A DNA stretch of 50,648 bases from JANOSH01 sp031415695 (GTDB lineage: Bacteria; Actinomycetota; Acidimicrobiia; Acidimicrobiales; Ilumatobacteraceae): assembly GCA_031415695.1 (NCBI GenBank), contig JANOSH010000040.1, positions 1-50,648 on the forward strand, in the 5' to 3' direction. This document shows, piece after piece, positions 26,713-35,421 of the stretch. Below the pieces are notes generated by a model. The model did not search any database. It worked only from the letters and a program-made list of their open reading frames with translations, and was not told the DNA's origin. The translations under genes and the position numbers were made by a program. Each line of letters begins with the position of its first letter. The first letter of the stretch is position 1.

Positions 26713-26760
26713 TGTCCACTCCCGCACTTACTCCCTGGCCAACTCCCCGAATCACTCCCG
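26713..26760 (-). repeat. Four 12-bp tandem repeats (array 1)
   Basis: Read on the minus strand, the four units are CGGGAGTGATTC, GGGGAGTTGGCC, AGGGAGTAAGTG and CGGGAGTGGACA. The array lies 45 bp before the gene starting at 26667 and about 50 bp before the divergent coupling-protein gene. Units 1-3 match, in the same order, the array at 32729-32776. Each unit spans a little over one helical turn, as expected for cooperative binding of a regulator. Function is inferred. Confidence 0.75.
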
Positions 26761-26810
26761 ATTGGCAGATTTGATGACAAATCGGCTGTTCAACGCCTCG
26801 GGGGCCTGTC

Positions 26811-29108
26811 GTGATGCCCCAGATGCAACGCCCGCAACCCGCTAACCGCCCAGCGGGTGGCGACGGGTTCGAACTCGGTCTCGTCCTTGTACTCGGGGCC
26901 GTGATGCTCGTTCTTGGCGTCGTCTACGCCGGCGCGTGGCTCGCCGCGACGGTCGTCGGCGGGCACGTCGAGGGCGGTCTGACCGAACTGATTCCCGTCC
27001 TCGGGCGGCTGGCCAAACATCCCGGCGATCCCGCCGCCGCGTGGGGACCGCTCGCCGCCGGGCTGCCCGGCGCGCCGCTCTACTGGGCCTGCACGATCGG
27101 CATCGTCACCGTCGCCATTGCCGTCGTCACGACCGGCCTGATCGCCTGGCGTCGGCGGTCACGTGGCAGTGCGTCGCGGCTCGGGGTTGAGCCCGACGCC
27201 CGAATGGCCAAACGGTCCGATGTCGCCCCGATCATCATCAAGTCCGCGGTTCCGCCCGTCGGGCGAATGCTCCTCGGCCAACTAGCTCCCCGCGGCCCGA
27301 TGCTCGCTACCGAAGACCGGGCACGTCACCCGATGAAAGGGCGACGTGCCGAAGCCCGCCAAGGAGACCGAGGATCGGTCGCGTTGATCGGCCCGACCCG
27401 GTCCGGCAAGACCGTCCTCGCGTCCGCTGGGATCATCGCCTGGGATGGCCCGGTCATCGCCCTCTCGGTCAAACGCGACCTCTACGACGCAACCGCTGCC
27501 GCACGAGCCAAACGCGGCGACATCGCCGTGTTCGATCCGTCCGGCGTCACCGGTCTACCGACCGCACGATGGACACCGCTACGGGCGATCACCACAACCT
27601 CCGCCGCGGCACGGGCAGGGCGGGCGTTGGCGCAGGCGATCCCGACGAACGGCGTCAACGACGGCGACTTCTGGCGCAAGCACGGCGAAACGCTCACAAC
27701 CGCTTACATGTCGCTCGCCGCGCTCTCCGTGCTCATACCAAAGACGGCCGACGACAAGCCGCGGATGCCGTTGACGATGGCCCGCCTCGCGTCGTGGGCC
27801 TTCCTCCATGTCGGCATCACCGACCCGACGGCGCACGAACTTGTGACGCTCGGTCTCGCCGATGATCGGCCGCTGGAAGTACGGCTACTCGCCAAGGACA
27901 CGATGACCAAGCTGATGGCGTTCGAGGGTGAGGACCCCAAGATCCGGGCGTCGATCTACGCCACCGCTCGCCTCGCGTTCGACGCCTGGAACGAACCGGC
28001 CATCGCTCACTCCGCGTCGCTCGACCCGCGGGCCCATTATCACTCCGAAGAAGTCTGGGAACACAACCCGGTCTACGTCGATCTCGACTGGGTGATGGGC
28101 GGACCCGAGGGTCGGCCGCGCACGCTGTACATGTCGGCACCGTCGACCGAGTTCGAACGCCTCGCACCAGTGTTCGGCGGGATGCTCGGCGACCTGCGTG
28201 AGCAAATTCACGCGTGGGATATCGCCGGCCGAAAGCTCGACAAGCCGCTTCTCATCCTCATCGACGAAGCCGGGCAGTTGGAGTTGCGCTGGTTCCCCGA
28301 GGAGGTCTCAACCATCGCCGGTCTCGGCGCGTTCTTCGTCACCGGCTGGCAATCCAAAGCGCAGATGACCGCCCGCTACGGGGCGCTCGCCGACGCCGTC
28401 CTGTCCGGCCATCGGTCGAAGATCATCTTCAACGGCACCGACGACCCCGCCACCCTGGAATACGCCACCCGCATCGCCGGGACCGTCCACATCAACCAAC
28501 ACGGCACCTCCACCGACGGCACCCGCCGCACCGTCAGCGAACACCCCCAACGCGAAGACCTCCTCCCCGCCCACGTCATCCGCCAAATGCGCCGCACCGA
28601 CGCCGTCCTCTTCCACGGCACCCTCCCACCCGTCCACCTACGACTGGTCCGCTGGTGGAAGACGAAAGAACTCCGTGCCCTCGTGCCCCACGGCGCTGAC
28701 GGTGAGCCGCTGCTGCCACCATCGGATGGGACGTGCCCAGTTGCCGAGCGACGAACGAGTCAGGTCGCCCCGGTGATCGACAAGGCGCTCATCGCCGAGC
28801 AACTGGCGAACCTGCCCCGGCCGAACTCGGCACGGCAGGCCGGACTCGCCGCGACGATCGAATCGAGTCGGCGAGCCGACGCGGGACCCACTGCGGCGGC
28901 TCGTCCGAAGGGTCAAGGCACATTCGAATTCGATGCTGCGGCCATGCCGGTGCCCACCTCGGCCGGCGTGTCGCCGATCCGTAACCGCGTCGCCGGACGC
29001 TGCACCCGTTGCCACACCTGGATCGAGGTTGGTACAGGAACGAACCGGCCGTACGGGACTCGAACGGTGATCGTGTGCGACCCGCCTTGCGATGCCGACC
29101 CGCGTTGA
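26811..29108 (+). CDS. VirD4/TraG-type coupling protein (T4CP)
   Basis: The 765-residue ATPase brings the relaxase-DNA complex to the T4SS. It has two N-terminal membrane helices (about 24-55 and 90-115), Walker A (IGPTRSGKTVLASAG, about 194), Walker B (LLILIDEAGQLELRW, about 480-494) and a TraM-recognition-like region after it. The C-terminus has two Cys pairs (CTRCHTW ... CDPPCDA) that may bind zinc, an unusual addition. GTG at 26811 and ATG at 26814 are both possible starts. The gene is divergent from the 25924-26667 gene across the repeat array. The 163 bp after it hold no gene. Confidence 0.92.
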   Translation: MMPQMQRPQPANRPAGGDGFELGLVLVLGAVMLVLGVVYAGAWLAATVVGGHVEGGLTELIPVLGRLAKHPGDPAAAWGPLAAGLPGAPLYWACTIGIVTVAIAVVTTGLIAWRRRSRGSASRLGVEPDARMAKRSDVAPIIIKSAVPPVGRMLLGQLAPRGPMLATEDRARHPMKGRRAEARQGDRGSVALIGPTRSGKTVLASAGIIAWDGPVIALSVKRDLYDATAAARAKRGDIAVFDPSGVTGLPTARWTPLRAITTTSAAARAGRALAQAIPTNGVNDGDFWRKHGETLTTAYMSLAALSVLIPKTADDKPRMPLTMARLASWAFLHVGITDPTAHELVTLGLADDRPLEVRLLAKDTMTKLMAFEGEDPKIRASIYATARLAFDAWNEPAIAHSASLDPRAHYHSEEVWEHNPVYVDLDWVMGGPEGRPRTLYMSAPSTEFERLAPVFGGMLGDLREQIHAWDIAGRKLDKPLLILIDEAGQLELRWFPEEVSTIAGLGAFFVTGWQSKAQMTARYGALADAVLSGHRSKIIFNGTDDPATLEYATRIAGTVHINQHGTSTDGTRRTVSEHPQREDLLPAHVIRQMRRTDAVLFHGTLPPVHLRLVRWWKTKELRALVPHGADGEPLLPPSDGTCPVAERRTSQVAPVIDKALIAEQLANLPRPNSARQAGLAATIESSRRADAGPTAAARPKGQGTFEFDAAAMPVPTSAGVSPIRNRVAGRCTRCHTWIEVGTGTNRPYGTRTVIVCDPPCDADPR

Positions 29109-29271
29109 AGCAACGGAGTTTCGGATGTCGCCAGAGGTGATCGGACCGCGGCAACAATGCTGACGGACCGCACTCGAAATGACCGGTTGAAGTGGGCTAC
29201 TGCGAACGCGCCTACACCTCAAAAGACCGCGAGCGGCTCGACTCGAGATACCCGGCTTATATGGGTTTAGA

Positions 29272-30591
29272 TCAGTCGCTGTCAGGCACGACGGTTGCCG
29301 ATTCCCACAACTCCTCGGCCTCGTTGAGCAGGTGACCAAATGTTCGAGCGTCGTTTGGCCGAACGGCAAACTTGAGTTCGCCACCGGTGCGGTAACTGAA
29401 GTACTCCAGAAACAAGCACGAGTTCATCGATGTCGGCTGCTCCACGTCGATCCCGACAACTCCCATCGCTACGGGGTGGGTCGTGAGCCGCACCTCAAGA
29501 CTTCCGGAGAGTTCGGGAATGAGCGTCAGCTCGCGGAGCAACCTCAGCGTCTGCTCGATTCGGGGTATCACACTCGTAACTTCACGATCCGCGTAGTAGC
29601 GATCGGCTGCATACTGCGCTGCTGCGGAAGCAGGGTCAACGAGCAAGAAACGCAACTTTGCCCCTCCTCGAAGTATTCCCTCGAGTGTGGAGTAGTTGTC
29701 GATCACAAAGCCGTTCCGAGCGACCCCAGAAACCAGCAGCGTCCGCGCCGCTTTCACGCCCTCCGTGAGCTCTGGACCAAAGTGCTCCGAAAACCCGAGT
29801 GTTGCTCGACGAACAAGCTCAGACGTCGGGAGCGGCCACGGCGTCCCGCTTTCCCAGATTCGCTCAGCCTCAGCTGCGAATCTCTGAAACCAGAACGCAT
29901 CTCTCGGTGCCAGGGAAAAGATAGGTGATGGTTCGCCCTGCGGACGATGCTCATAGTGCTGCACACAGAGCAAGCCGTCGCCAGATTCAAGGTCAATCCC
30001 ATTCATGCTCAACCTTGGAACGAACGCGGCAACTCGGATTTCTAGGACTCCGGATCCGCGGGTGCTGTCCCGGAGAAATCCCAGCTCATCGAGCGATGTC
30101 CGTATCCGCGCACTCAACCTATCGACGTCGAGTGTCGTTGGATTGTGCTGGTCAGCGGCGTGGACCAGCGCCTCATTGGTTGGGTCCAGCAGCAGAACGC
30201 GGACGCGCCCGCCATTGGAGAGGATCCTCTTGATGTCATCCTTCGACGTCTGAACCGTCCGCGTCATCGACACACCGATGTACAAGAACGTGTTGGCTCG
30301 CCCCCTGCGTTCAATCAGTTCATCAGGGAAGGTCGTTCTGAAGAGCGACGACGGATCAGGCGACGAGGATCTCGCTATGGCGGTGACCTGCCGGCGCATT
30401 TTCAACTGCGAGAAGGCGAGCGTTGCGAGACAGGCAAGGATCACGGCCGACAGAATCTGAGCGCTAGCGATCCCACGCGCGCCAAGCACCGTGTAGACGC
30501 CCGCGCCGATCACGAGCACGTAGAGGTCCACGTTATCGCTCTTGATCAGCGACGCGATCGCGTTTGCAACCCACTGCCGTGCCCGCTTCAC
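29272..30591 (-). CDS. Two-TM protein with duplicated PLD-like/DUF5919-type domains
   Basis: The 439-residue protein has two membrane helices near the N-terminus (about 22-65, LYVLVIGAGVYTVLGARG and ILSAVILACLATLAF), then two copies of one cytoplasmic domain. Copy 1 (about 95-250) has GGRVRVLLLDPTNEALVHAA; copy 2 (about 280-435) has GGAKLRFLLVDPASAAAQYA. Each is followed by an arginine helix (SARIRTSLDEL, PRIEQTLRLL) and strands ending in FSLAPRD or FAVRPND. The pattern resembles PLD-like DUF5919 modules, but the HxK nuclease motif is absent. It is divergent from the Ubl/nucleosidase pair and may be a membrane sensor or effector. Confidence 0.7.
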   Translation of the reverse strand: MKRARQWVANAIASLIKSDNVDLYVLVIGAGVYTVLGARGIASAQILSAVILACLATLAFSQLKMRRQVTAIARSSSPDPSSLFRTTFPDELIERRGRANTFLYIGVSMTRTVQTSKDDIKRILSNGGRVRVLLLDPTNEALVHAADQHNPTTLDVDRLSARIRTSLDELGFLRDSTRGSGVLEIRVAAFVPRLSMNGIDLESGDGLLCVQHYEHRPQGEPSPIFSLAPRDAFWFQRFAAEAERIWESGTPWPLPTSELVRRATLGFSEHFGPELTEGVKAARTLLVSGVARNGFVIDNYSTLEGILRGGAKLRFLLVDPASAAAQYAADRYYADREVTSVIPRIEQTLRLLRELTLIPELSGSLEVRLTTHPVAMGVVGIDVEQPTSMNSCLFLEYFSYRTGGELKFAVRPNDARTFGHLLNEAEELWESATVVPDSD

Positions 30592-30744
30592 GACGCCAAG
30601 GCTACCTGACCAACGGAGCCGGTTCGCAAGGCGGCAGCTTCAGCAAACCCACCGACAGCTCGCCAATTCCTGGCGATGCGGCCGTACCTTCCGATAGCAT
30701 AGTTTGCTGGGCTAGCAACTACGCGGGGAACGGGCGGTGACGAT
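30592..30744. promoter_or_regulatory. Divergent promoter region of the possible conflict cassette
   Basis: This 153-bp interval separates the PLD-like gene from the Ubl gene. TAGCAT at 30695-30700 is a candidate -10 for the plus direction. Directly after it an imperfect inverted repeat, TAGTT(T)GCT...AGCAACTA (about 30701-30722), could be an operator or short hairpin. No strong -35 is visible. Confidence 0.35.
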
Positions 30745-31014
30745 ATGAGCCAGGATCGGGTAAAGATCTACGTCACGGTCAACGGCAGTCGACACGTGTT
30801 CCGGGTACCGCCGAATATCTCGCTAGAGACTCTGCTTGAGAAGTACCGGAGCGATCTTGGGCTTCCGCCAGGTCCGGTCAAGGCTCTCCGCGCAAGCATC
30901 ATCGCCCCGATGGATCAGCCATTGGCCTCCCTCGGCTTTCGCGAAGGAACAGAGATCATCGTCGGCACGGGTAGTTTCGGCGATGAGATCGAGTACCTCG
31001 GCCCAGACGGTTGA
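30745..31014 (+). CDS. Ubiquitin-like beta-grasp protein
   Basis: The 89-residue protein has the beta-grasp order: two strands (VKIYVTVNGSRHVFRVP), a helix (SLETLLEKYRSDLGLP), then LRASIIAPMDQPLASLGFRE and a last strand (TEIIVGTG). A flexible tail follows, ending in EYLGPDG with one terminal glycine. Bacterial Ubl proteins act as conjugated tags, scaffolds or sensors. No E1, E2 or JAB protease gene is adjacent, so a conjugation role is not supported. The stop overlaps the frame of the nucleosidase gene (TTGA), so the two are coupled. Assignment rests on predicted fold pattern. Confidence 0.65.
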   Translation: MSQDRVKIYVTVNGSRHVFRVPPNISLETLLEKYRSDLGLPPGPVKALRASIIAPMDQPLASLGFREGTEIIVGTGSFGDEIEYLGPDG

Positions 31015-32552
31015 CCGTGCCTGACGATGCAGTCGTTGAGTCCGAATACCTCGGTCCCGACGACCCGACGCCTGAGGAGTCGGCCCAAGTGCCCGGAGAA
31101 ATCGCTGACGCTCGAACGATCAGCCATCTCGATTCCGCACTTGATCGCATCGAATCAGCGATTGACCTCGACTTTGCGCTGTCCACCTCGCTGTTCCTAT
31201 CAACACGCGGAGCGACGAGTGCGCAGTTCATTCGCCAGGTCTTCGTGGCGGCTGTTGACATTCGAGAACGGACGCTCATTCATGTTGCGATCCAGCACGC
31301 CCGTACCGATCTCAGCGGCGAGCGACTTCCAGAGGCCGCTATCGGCGCAGCGTCGCAGGCGGATCAGTCCAGCCGGCACGTGACGATCAGCACCCGCAAC
31401 GAGACTGAATTGGCTAGCTTCATCCGAAGAGTAGTAAGAACACCGTTCGACCAGGCATGGGGATCGCGACGCGACGTCATCATGCTCGTTGAGGTCTTCC
31501 ACGAACCCGGCGGAGATCTACGCTCGGCCATCATTGAAGCCGCAAGTTCAGCGGCACCCGTATGGCTTCATTGCCCTCTGCTCGAATCAGTGATTCCGTT
31601 AGCGAGTCACTTTGACAACCATGTGATCATCCTGCCGACCCCTGCCGAATCGCAGTTGGCATCGATGTTACGGAACCATCCGGAATCCATGCTGGAACGG
31701 CTTACCGGGACGAGCTTTGCGCTCATCGGTGATGGCCTTTCGATCGCCGACCGTCATTGGAAAGTCGTGAGCATGGACGAACTGAGACCAGTGAGTTGGG
31801 AGCGCCCAGCTTCGGCGGCACGCAGGGCGATCATCCTCACTGCACTGGAGGTGGAGTACAAAGCATGCCGGAGGCGGTTGACGTCGCTACGGAAGGAGAT
31901 GGCCCACGGATCGCAGTACGAGGTCGGTGAGCTTGGCACCGGGGACAACCGGTGGAGCGTGCTTATCGCCGAGATCGGTGCCGGCAATCCGGGTGCAGCA
32001 GCCGAGGCTGAACGGGCAATCAGGCACTTCAACCCGCAAGTGGCGCTATTCGTTGGAGTAGCCGGGGCACTCAGATCGCATGGCGTCGACATCGGTGACG
32101 TCGTCGTCGCCTCAAAGATCTACGAATACCATTCAGGCAAGGAGACCGAGGGAGGATTTCGGCCACGCCCCGAAGTGTTCACCGCCTCATACTCGATTCT
32201 ACAGACTGCGCGATTGGTAGTGCGAGAGGGCAAGTGGCGAGGTCAAAGGCGGTCTGGTGTCAAGCCGGAAGCTCATGTCAAACCGATCGCCGCGGGCGAA
32301 CAAGTCCTTGCCTCGACGACCGGGCCGTCCGCGGAAATCCTCTCGAAGTATTACGAAGACGCTCTGGCGGTTGAGATGGAAGGCTTCGGGTTTCTTCGGG
32401 CCACGTACCAGAACGCCGGGGTTGAGGCACTCGTCATTCGGGGGCTCTCCGACAAGCGTGACGGCAAGGCAACCGCTGATGCGACTGGGTCGCAGCAACT
32501 TGCTTCACGGAACGCTGCGGCATTCGCGATCGGCGTCCTGAGAAGTCATTAG
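31011..32552 (+). CDS. Two-domain protein with C-terminal nucleoside phosphorylase/nucleosidase fold
   Basis: The 513-residue product has an unrecognised N-terminal domain of about 270 residues and a C-terminal PNP/MTAN-type domain (about 275-513). The latter shows ALFVGVAGAL, the ribose-binding VEMEGFGFLRA and the catalytic-Asp motif IRGLSDKRDGK. Such domains, when fused to long N-terminal regions, serve as nucleotide-degrading effectors in bacterial conflict systems. The start is TTG at 31011 (TTGA overlap with the Ubl stop) or GTG at 31017. The N-terminus contains SEYLGPDD, echoing the Ubl tail. An effector role is inference; ordinary purine salvage is less likely given the extra domain. 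Confidence 0.78.
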   Translation: MTVPDDAVVESEYLGPDDPTPEESAQVPGEIADARTISHLDSALDRIESAIDLDFALSTSLFLSTRGATSAQFIRQVFVAAVDIRERTLIHVAIQHARTDLSGERLPEAAIGAASQADQSSRHVTISTRNETELASFIRRVVRTPFDQAWGSRRDVIMLVEVFHEPGGDLRSAIIEAASSAAPVWLHCPLLESVIPLASHFDNHVIILPTPAESQLASMLRNHPESMLERLTGTSFALIGDGLSIADRHWKVVSMDELRPVSWERPASAARRAIILTALEVEYKACRRRLTSLRKEMAHGSQYEVGELGTGDNRWSVLIAEIGAGNPGAAAEAERAIRHFNPQVALFVGVAGALRSHGVDIGDVVVASKIYEYHSGKETEGGFRPRPEVFTASYSILQTARLVVREGKWRGQRRSGVKPEAHVKPIAAGEQVLASTTGPSAEILSKYYEDALAVEMEGFGFLRATYQNAGVEALVIRGLSDKRDGKATADATGSQQLASRNAAAFAIGVLRSH

Positions 32553-32728
32553 GCGCGACCGCTGAACCCTTGAGCATTGGGAGGAATGCGGCGAGCTTGA
32601 ACGCACCTCAGTCGATTAGTGGATCGTCGCGACGGTCTGGCCGAAGGCAGCCAATCGTGCTGCTTCGCGTTCACCCGACGTAGGGCAAGGATGCCAAACA
32701 CGAGCCTCGAAACAACGAAACATGCGCC

Positions 32729-32776
32729 GAGGAGTGATTCAGGGAGTTGGTCAGGGAGTAGTTGAGGGAGTTGATA
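32729..32776 (+). repeat. Four 12-bp tandem repeats (array 2)
   Basis: The plus-strand units are GAGGAGTGATTC, AGGGAGTTGGTC, AGGGAGTAGTTG and AGGGAGTTGATA, ending 18 bp before the ATG of the ArdC-like gene. The spacing is exactly 12 bp throughout. The same unit order occurs at 26713-26760 on the other strand. The preceding 176 bp after the nucleosidase gene contain nothing else I recognise. Confidence 0.78.
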
Positions 32777-32794
32777 TCGGCACTCTGGCCGGTG

Positions 32795-34969
32795 ATGGTC
32801 CGTCAGATTCGTCCGATCTCGTTTGATTCCTTCGCCGCTATGGCGGGCTACCTCGACCGGTGGGCCGCCGTCGCGCTTACGAACCCGGAGCAATGGCAGG
32901 CCGCGCTCGTCGATTCGCATGCATGGCTCGACTTTGCGCCGAGAAATCAGGCGTTGCTCCTGTCATATGGGATCAACGGGCCGGCGGCGGGTGCGGAAAC
33001 GTGGAGGTTGGTCCCGTCGAGCGAGCCGGGGCGACCGTGCGCGGTGCGGGCGGACGAGCACGGGTATCCGGTGCGGGTGCCGATCACGACGAGCGGGGTA
33101 GAGCCGGACCCGTTCGTCGGTGGCACCCGACCGACACGGGCTGTCGTGGAGCGGTGGGAATGGCGGCAGGTGTTCTCGATCGACCAACTCGCCCGCCGGC
33201 CCGGACCTGGCACGCTCACGCCGCTCGTCATCCCCGACGAACTGACCGGACCCGACGGCACCGCAGTATTCACATCCGCCGTCACGCGAGTCGTCACCGC
33301 GACCGTTCGAGGCCGCCTCCCGAAAGGTACCGACCCGTACCGCATGCTCGCCGACGCCGCCGGTCGGTTGCCTCGATCGGCGGATCGGCCCGAACTGATT
33401 CCGACGTTGCGTGAGCAGGTCGCCTGGTTGGTCGCCGAACGCGTCGACCACGCTGACGGGATCGAGTTACCGTCGTTCGATCCGTCGCAGATCAAGCCTC
33501 GCGAGCGGTGGCAGCGGCTGGTTGATGTGCTCGACCCTGCCCGTCGGTTGACGGCGGCGTTGGGTTCGGTGGTAGGTGTTGATCTGGTCCGGTCGTCGAT
33601 CCCGAGGATGCAGGTCATCGACGATCGAGTCGTCCCTGCGAACCGGCGGCATCGGCTTCCGGCGGCGACGCTCGACGGGTTACCGGTTGGGCAGTGGGTC
33701 ACGGTTGGGCCGTACACGGCGAACGAGTGGCTCGCCCGAGGCGAACTCGGCTCGGGCAAGGGTGCGTTCCTGCGATTGAACAAGACCGCGTATGTCGTCG
33801 CGGTGGAGAACGGCGACCAGACCCAATGGCGGCTCGAAGATGTCGCCGCCCGCACCGGCAACGGCCGACTCGCCACCGGCACGTCACGGTCGCTCGACGA
33901 CGCCCGCCGCGATGTCGTCCACGCGCTCGCCGGGCGCTACCCGGCCATCACTACCGACACGCCATTGGTCGCCACCCCAGCGGCGACGATCAATCGAGGA
34001 GGAACTATGCAACTCGACCACGACATCGCCACGCTCGCCGACAGCGACACATACAGCCGAGACCAGATCATCGAACGACTCGGCGACCGGCTCACCGACG
34101 ACGACCGAACCAGACTCGTGACCGCAGACCCGCAGCAGCTCGCCCGGATGCTTGGGGCGGCAGGGATCACGGCGGCCACGACCGTCGCCGTGCTGCACGC
34201 CGACGGGTGCGCGGTCGATGACATCGCCAGCCTGATGCCGACGCTCGGCGTTCCGATGCCGAGCGCGATCAAGGTGCTGAACCAGCGATGGGACGTGCCG
34301 ATGGTCGAGGCCGCACGGATGATGTCGGCCACCGGTGCCGAGATGCGGGAAGCCGGATGCAACGCCGCCGAGATCCTCGCCTACCGACCCGAGTCCGTCC
34401 TCGAACGCCTGGGTCGCGACCCGCACCTGTGGGAACTCGCCGCCGGAACCATGGCGACCACCGGACACACCCCGGCGGCCGTTGTCTCCCATCTGATCCA
34501 GTACGCACCGACCCCTGAGTGCTTCGCCGCCGGCATCACTGCGGCGATCGACGACCCGGCGGCTGGCCTGGCGATCGCGTCGCAGCTTCGCGCTCAACCC
34601 GACCGCCTCGCCGCTACCGCCGAGCGGTACGGGCTCGCTCCGGGTGAGACGGCGTCGATCCTTCGTGAGGAGGGAGCGCCGACCGCGCAGATCGTCGCAA
34701 CGCTCGGTGCGTTGTGTGCGTACGACGATGACGCCGTCCAGGCCGCGTGGAGGGGAGACGCCCTCGAACCACGAGAGGTCGGCGTCGAATCAACGGTCCG
34801 ACCAGGCAAGGTCACAACGATCGGCGGGAACGACATCGGTACTGCCGCAGAGTTGCTTGCCGTGCTCCCGCTTCTCGTCCGCATGGCAGCCAATCCTCCG
34901 GAGCTGTTCGACCTCTTCTTGCCACCGAATCAACAGTTCGGCCTCGCGTTGGAAGGTACCAAGCGATGA
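32795..34969 (+). CDS. Large protein with ArdC-like N-terminal domain
   Basis: The 724-residue product starts with a region like the ssDNA-binding N-terminus of ArdC antirestriction proteins (AWLDFAPRNQALLLSYGING, then AETWRLVPSS). The middle is beta-rich, and the C-terminal half (from about 405) is helical with repeated short motifs (LGAAGITAATTVAVLHADGC and similar). It lacks the HExxH peptidase of full ArdC. ATG at 32795 is chosen over the TTG-initiated frame, which would include the repeat array. It is probably loaded into or made early in the recipient. An internal start at 34007 may yield a shorter second product. It overlaps the next gene by ATGA. Confidence 0.65.
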   Translation: MVRQIRPISFDSFAAMAGYLDRWAAVALTNPEQWQAALVDSHAWLDFAPRNQALLLSYGINGPAAGAETWRLVPSSEPGRPCAVRADEHGYPVRVPITTSGVEPDPFVGGTRPTRAVVERWEWRQVFSIDQLARRPGPGTLTPLVIPDELTGPDGTAVFTSAVTRVVTATVRGRLPKGTDPYRMLADAAGRLPRSADRPELIPTLREQVAWLVAERVDHADGIELPSFDPSQIKPRERWQRLVDVLDPARRLTAALGSVVGVDLVRSSIPRMQVIDDRVVPANRRHRLPAATLDGLPVGQWVTVGPYTANEWLARGELGSGKGAFLRLNKTAYVVAVENGDQTQWRLEDVAARTGNGRLATGTSRSLDDARRDVVHALAGRYPAITTDTPLVATPAATINRGGTMQLDHDIATLADSDTYSRDQIIERLGDRLTDDDRTRLVTADPQQLARMLGAAGITAATTVAVLHADGCAVDDIASLMPTLGVPMPSAIKVLNQRWDVPMVEAARMMSATGAEMREAGCNAAEILAYRPESVLERLGRDPHLWELAAGTMATTGHTPAAVVSHLIQYAPTPECFAAGITAAIDDPAAGLAIASQLRAQPDRLAATAERYGLAPGETASILREEGAPTAQIVATLGALCAYDDDAVQAAWRGDALEPREVGVESTVRPGKVTTIGGNDIGTAAELLAVLPLLVRMAANPPELFDLFLPPNQQFGLALEGTKR
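33996..34009 (+). promoter_or_regulatory. Internal ribosome-binding site and start codon
   Basis: GAGGAGGA at 33996-34003 is followed 3 nt later by an in-frame ATG at 34007, among the strongest Shine-Dalgarno sequences in the window although it lies within a gene. Initiation here would give a 320-residue helical protein (start MQLDHDIATLADSD) equal to the C-terminal half of the ArdC-like gene. It may mark a former gene fusion or a nested gene. Confidence 0.55.
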
Positions 34970-35373
34970 ACCCTCTCGATGACCTTCTCGATCCCACGGG
35001 CGTGCCCGCCGACGATGGCATCGCGTTGATGGCCGAACTCGTCGCCGCTGTCACCTGGCTACGGCGGGGTGCGATGCCCGGTCTTACGATCTGGGACGCG
35101 ATGGCGCAGGCGGCCTGCTGTTCAACTGGCTCCGAGCTACCGTGGGCCGCTGCCGACCCAATTCGCTCATCGTTGGTCTTGCTGTTGAACGAAAGCGAGG
35201 TAGCGGCCGAGCTGCCGCTTGGACGCGCGCTGCGTGTGTGGCTGTGGGCAACCGCTTCCTCCTTCAACGAGGGCGCCCCCTGGTTGATCGGCTCGACGCT
35301 CTTCGAGCCGAATCGATCCGACGAAGCTCGTCACCGGAAATCTGTATCAGGGGAGGATTCAGCGCCTCTTTGA
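34966..35373 (+). CDS. Unknown 135-residue protein coupled to the ArdC-like gene
   Basis: I do not recognise this protein. It is mostly helical and acidic, with LMAELVAAVTWLRRGAMPG, a CC pair (AQAACCSTGSELPW) and a tryptophan-rich stretch (RALRVWLWATASSFNEGAPW). The ATG overlaps the upstream stop (ATGA), which supports this start rather than a longer frame from 34747. Its function is probably tied to its upstream neighbour. Confidence 0.65.
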   Translation: MNPLDDLLDPTGVPADDGIALMAELVAAVTWLRRGAMPGLTIWDAMAQAACCSTGSELPWAAADPIRSSLVLLLNESEVAAELPLGRALRVWLWATASSFNEGAPWLIGSTLFEPNRSDEARHRKSVSGEDSAPL

Positions 35374-35421
35374 GGACGACGGCCAATTCGACCGCCGGAC
35401 ACGAGACGAAGGAGAGCGTCG

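Noticed and set aside
25933..26814. Open frame of 293 codons on the plus strand opposite the unknown gene
   Set aside because: The translation is Val/Gly/Asp-rich shadow sequence; the minus-strand frame has a ribosome-binding site and a better start context.
29036..29075. tRNA-like sequence (GGGACTCGAACGG) within the coupling-protein gene
   Set aside because: It only resembles a T arm; no acceptor or anticodon stem can be formed and it lies inside conserved coding sequence.
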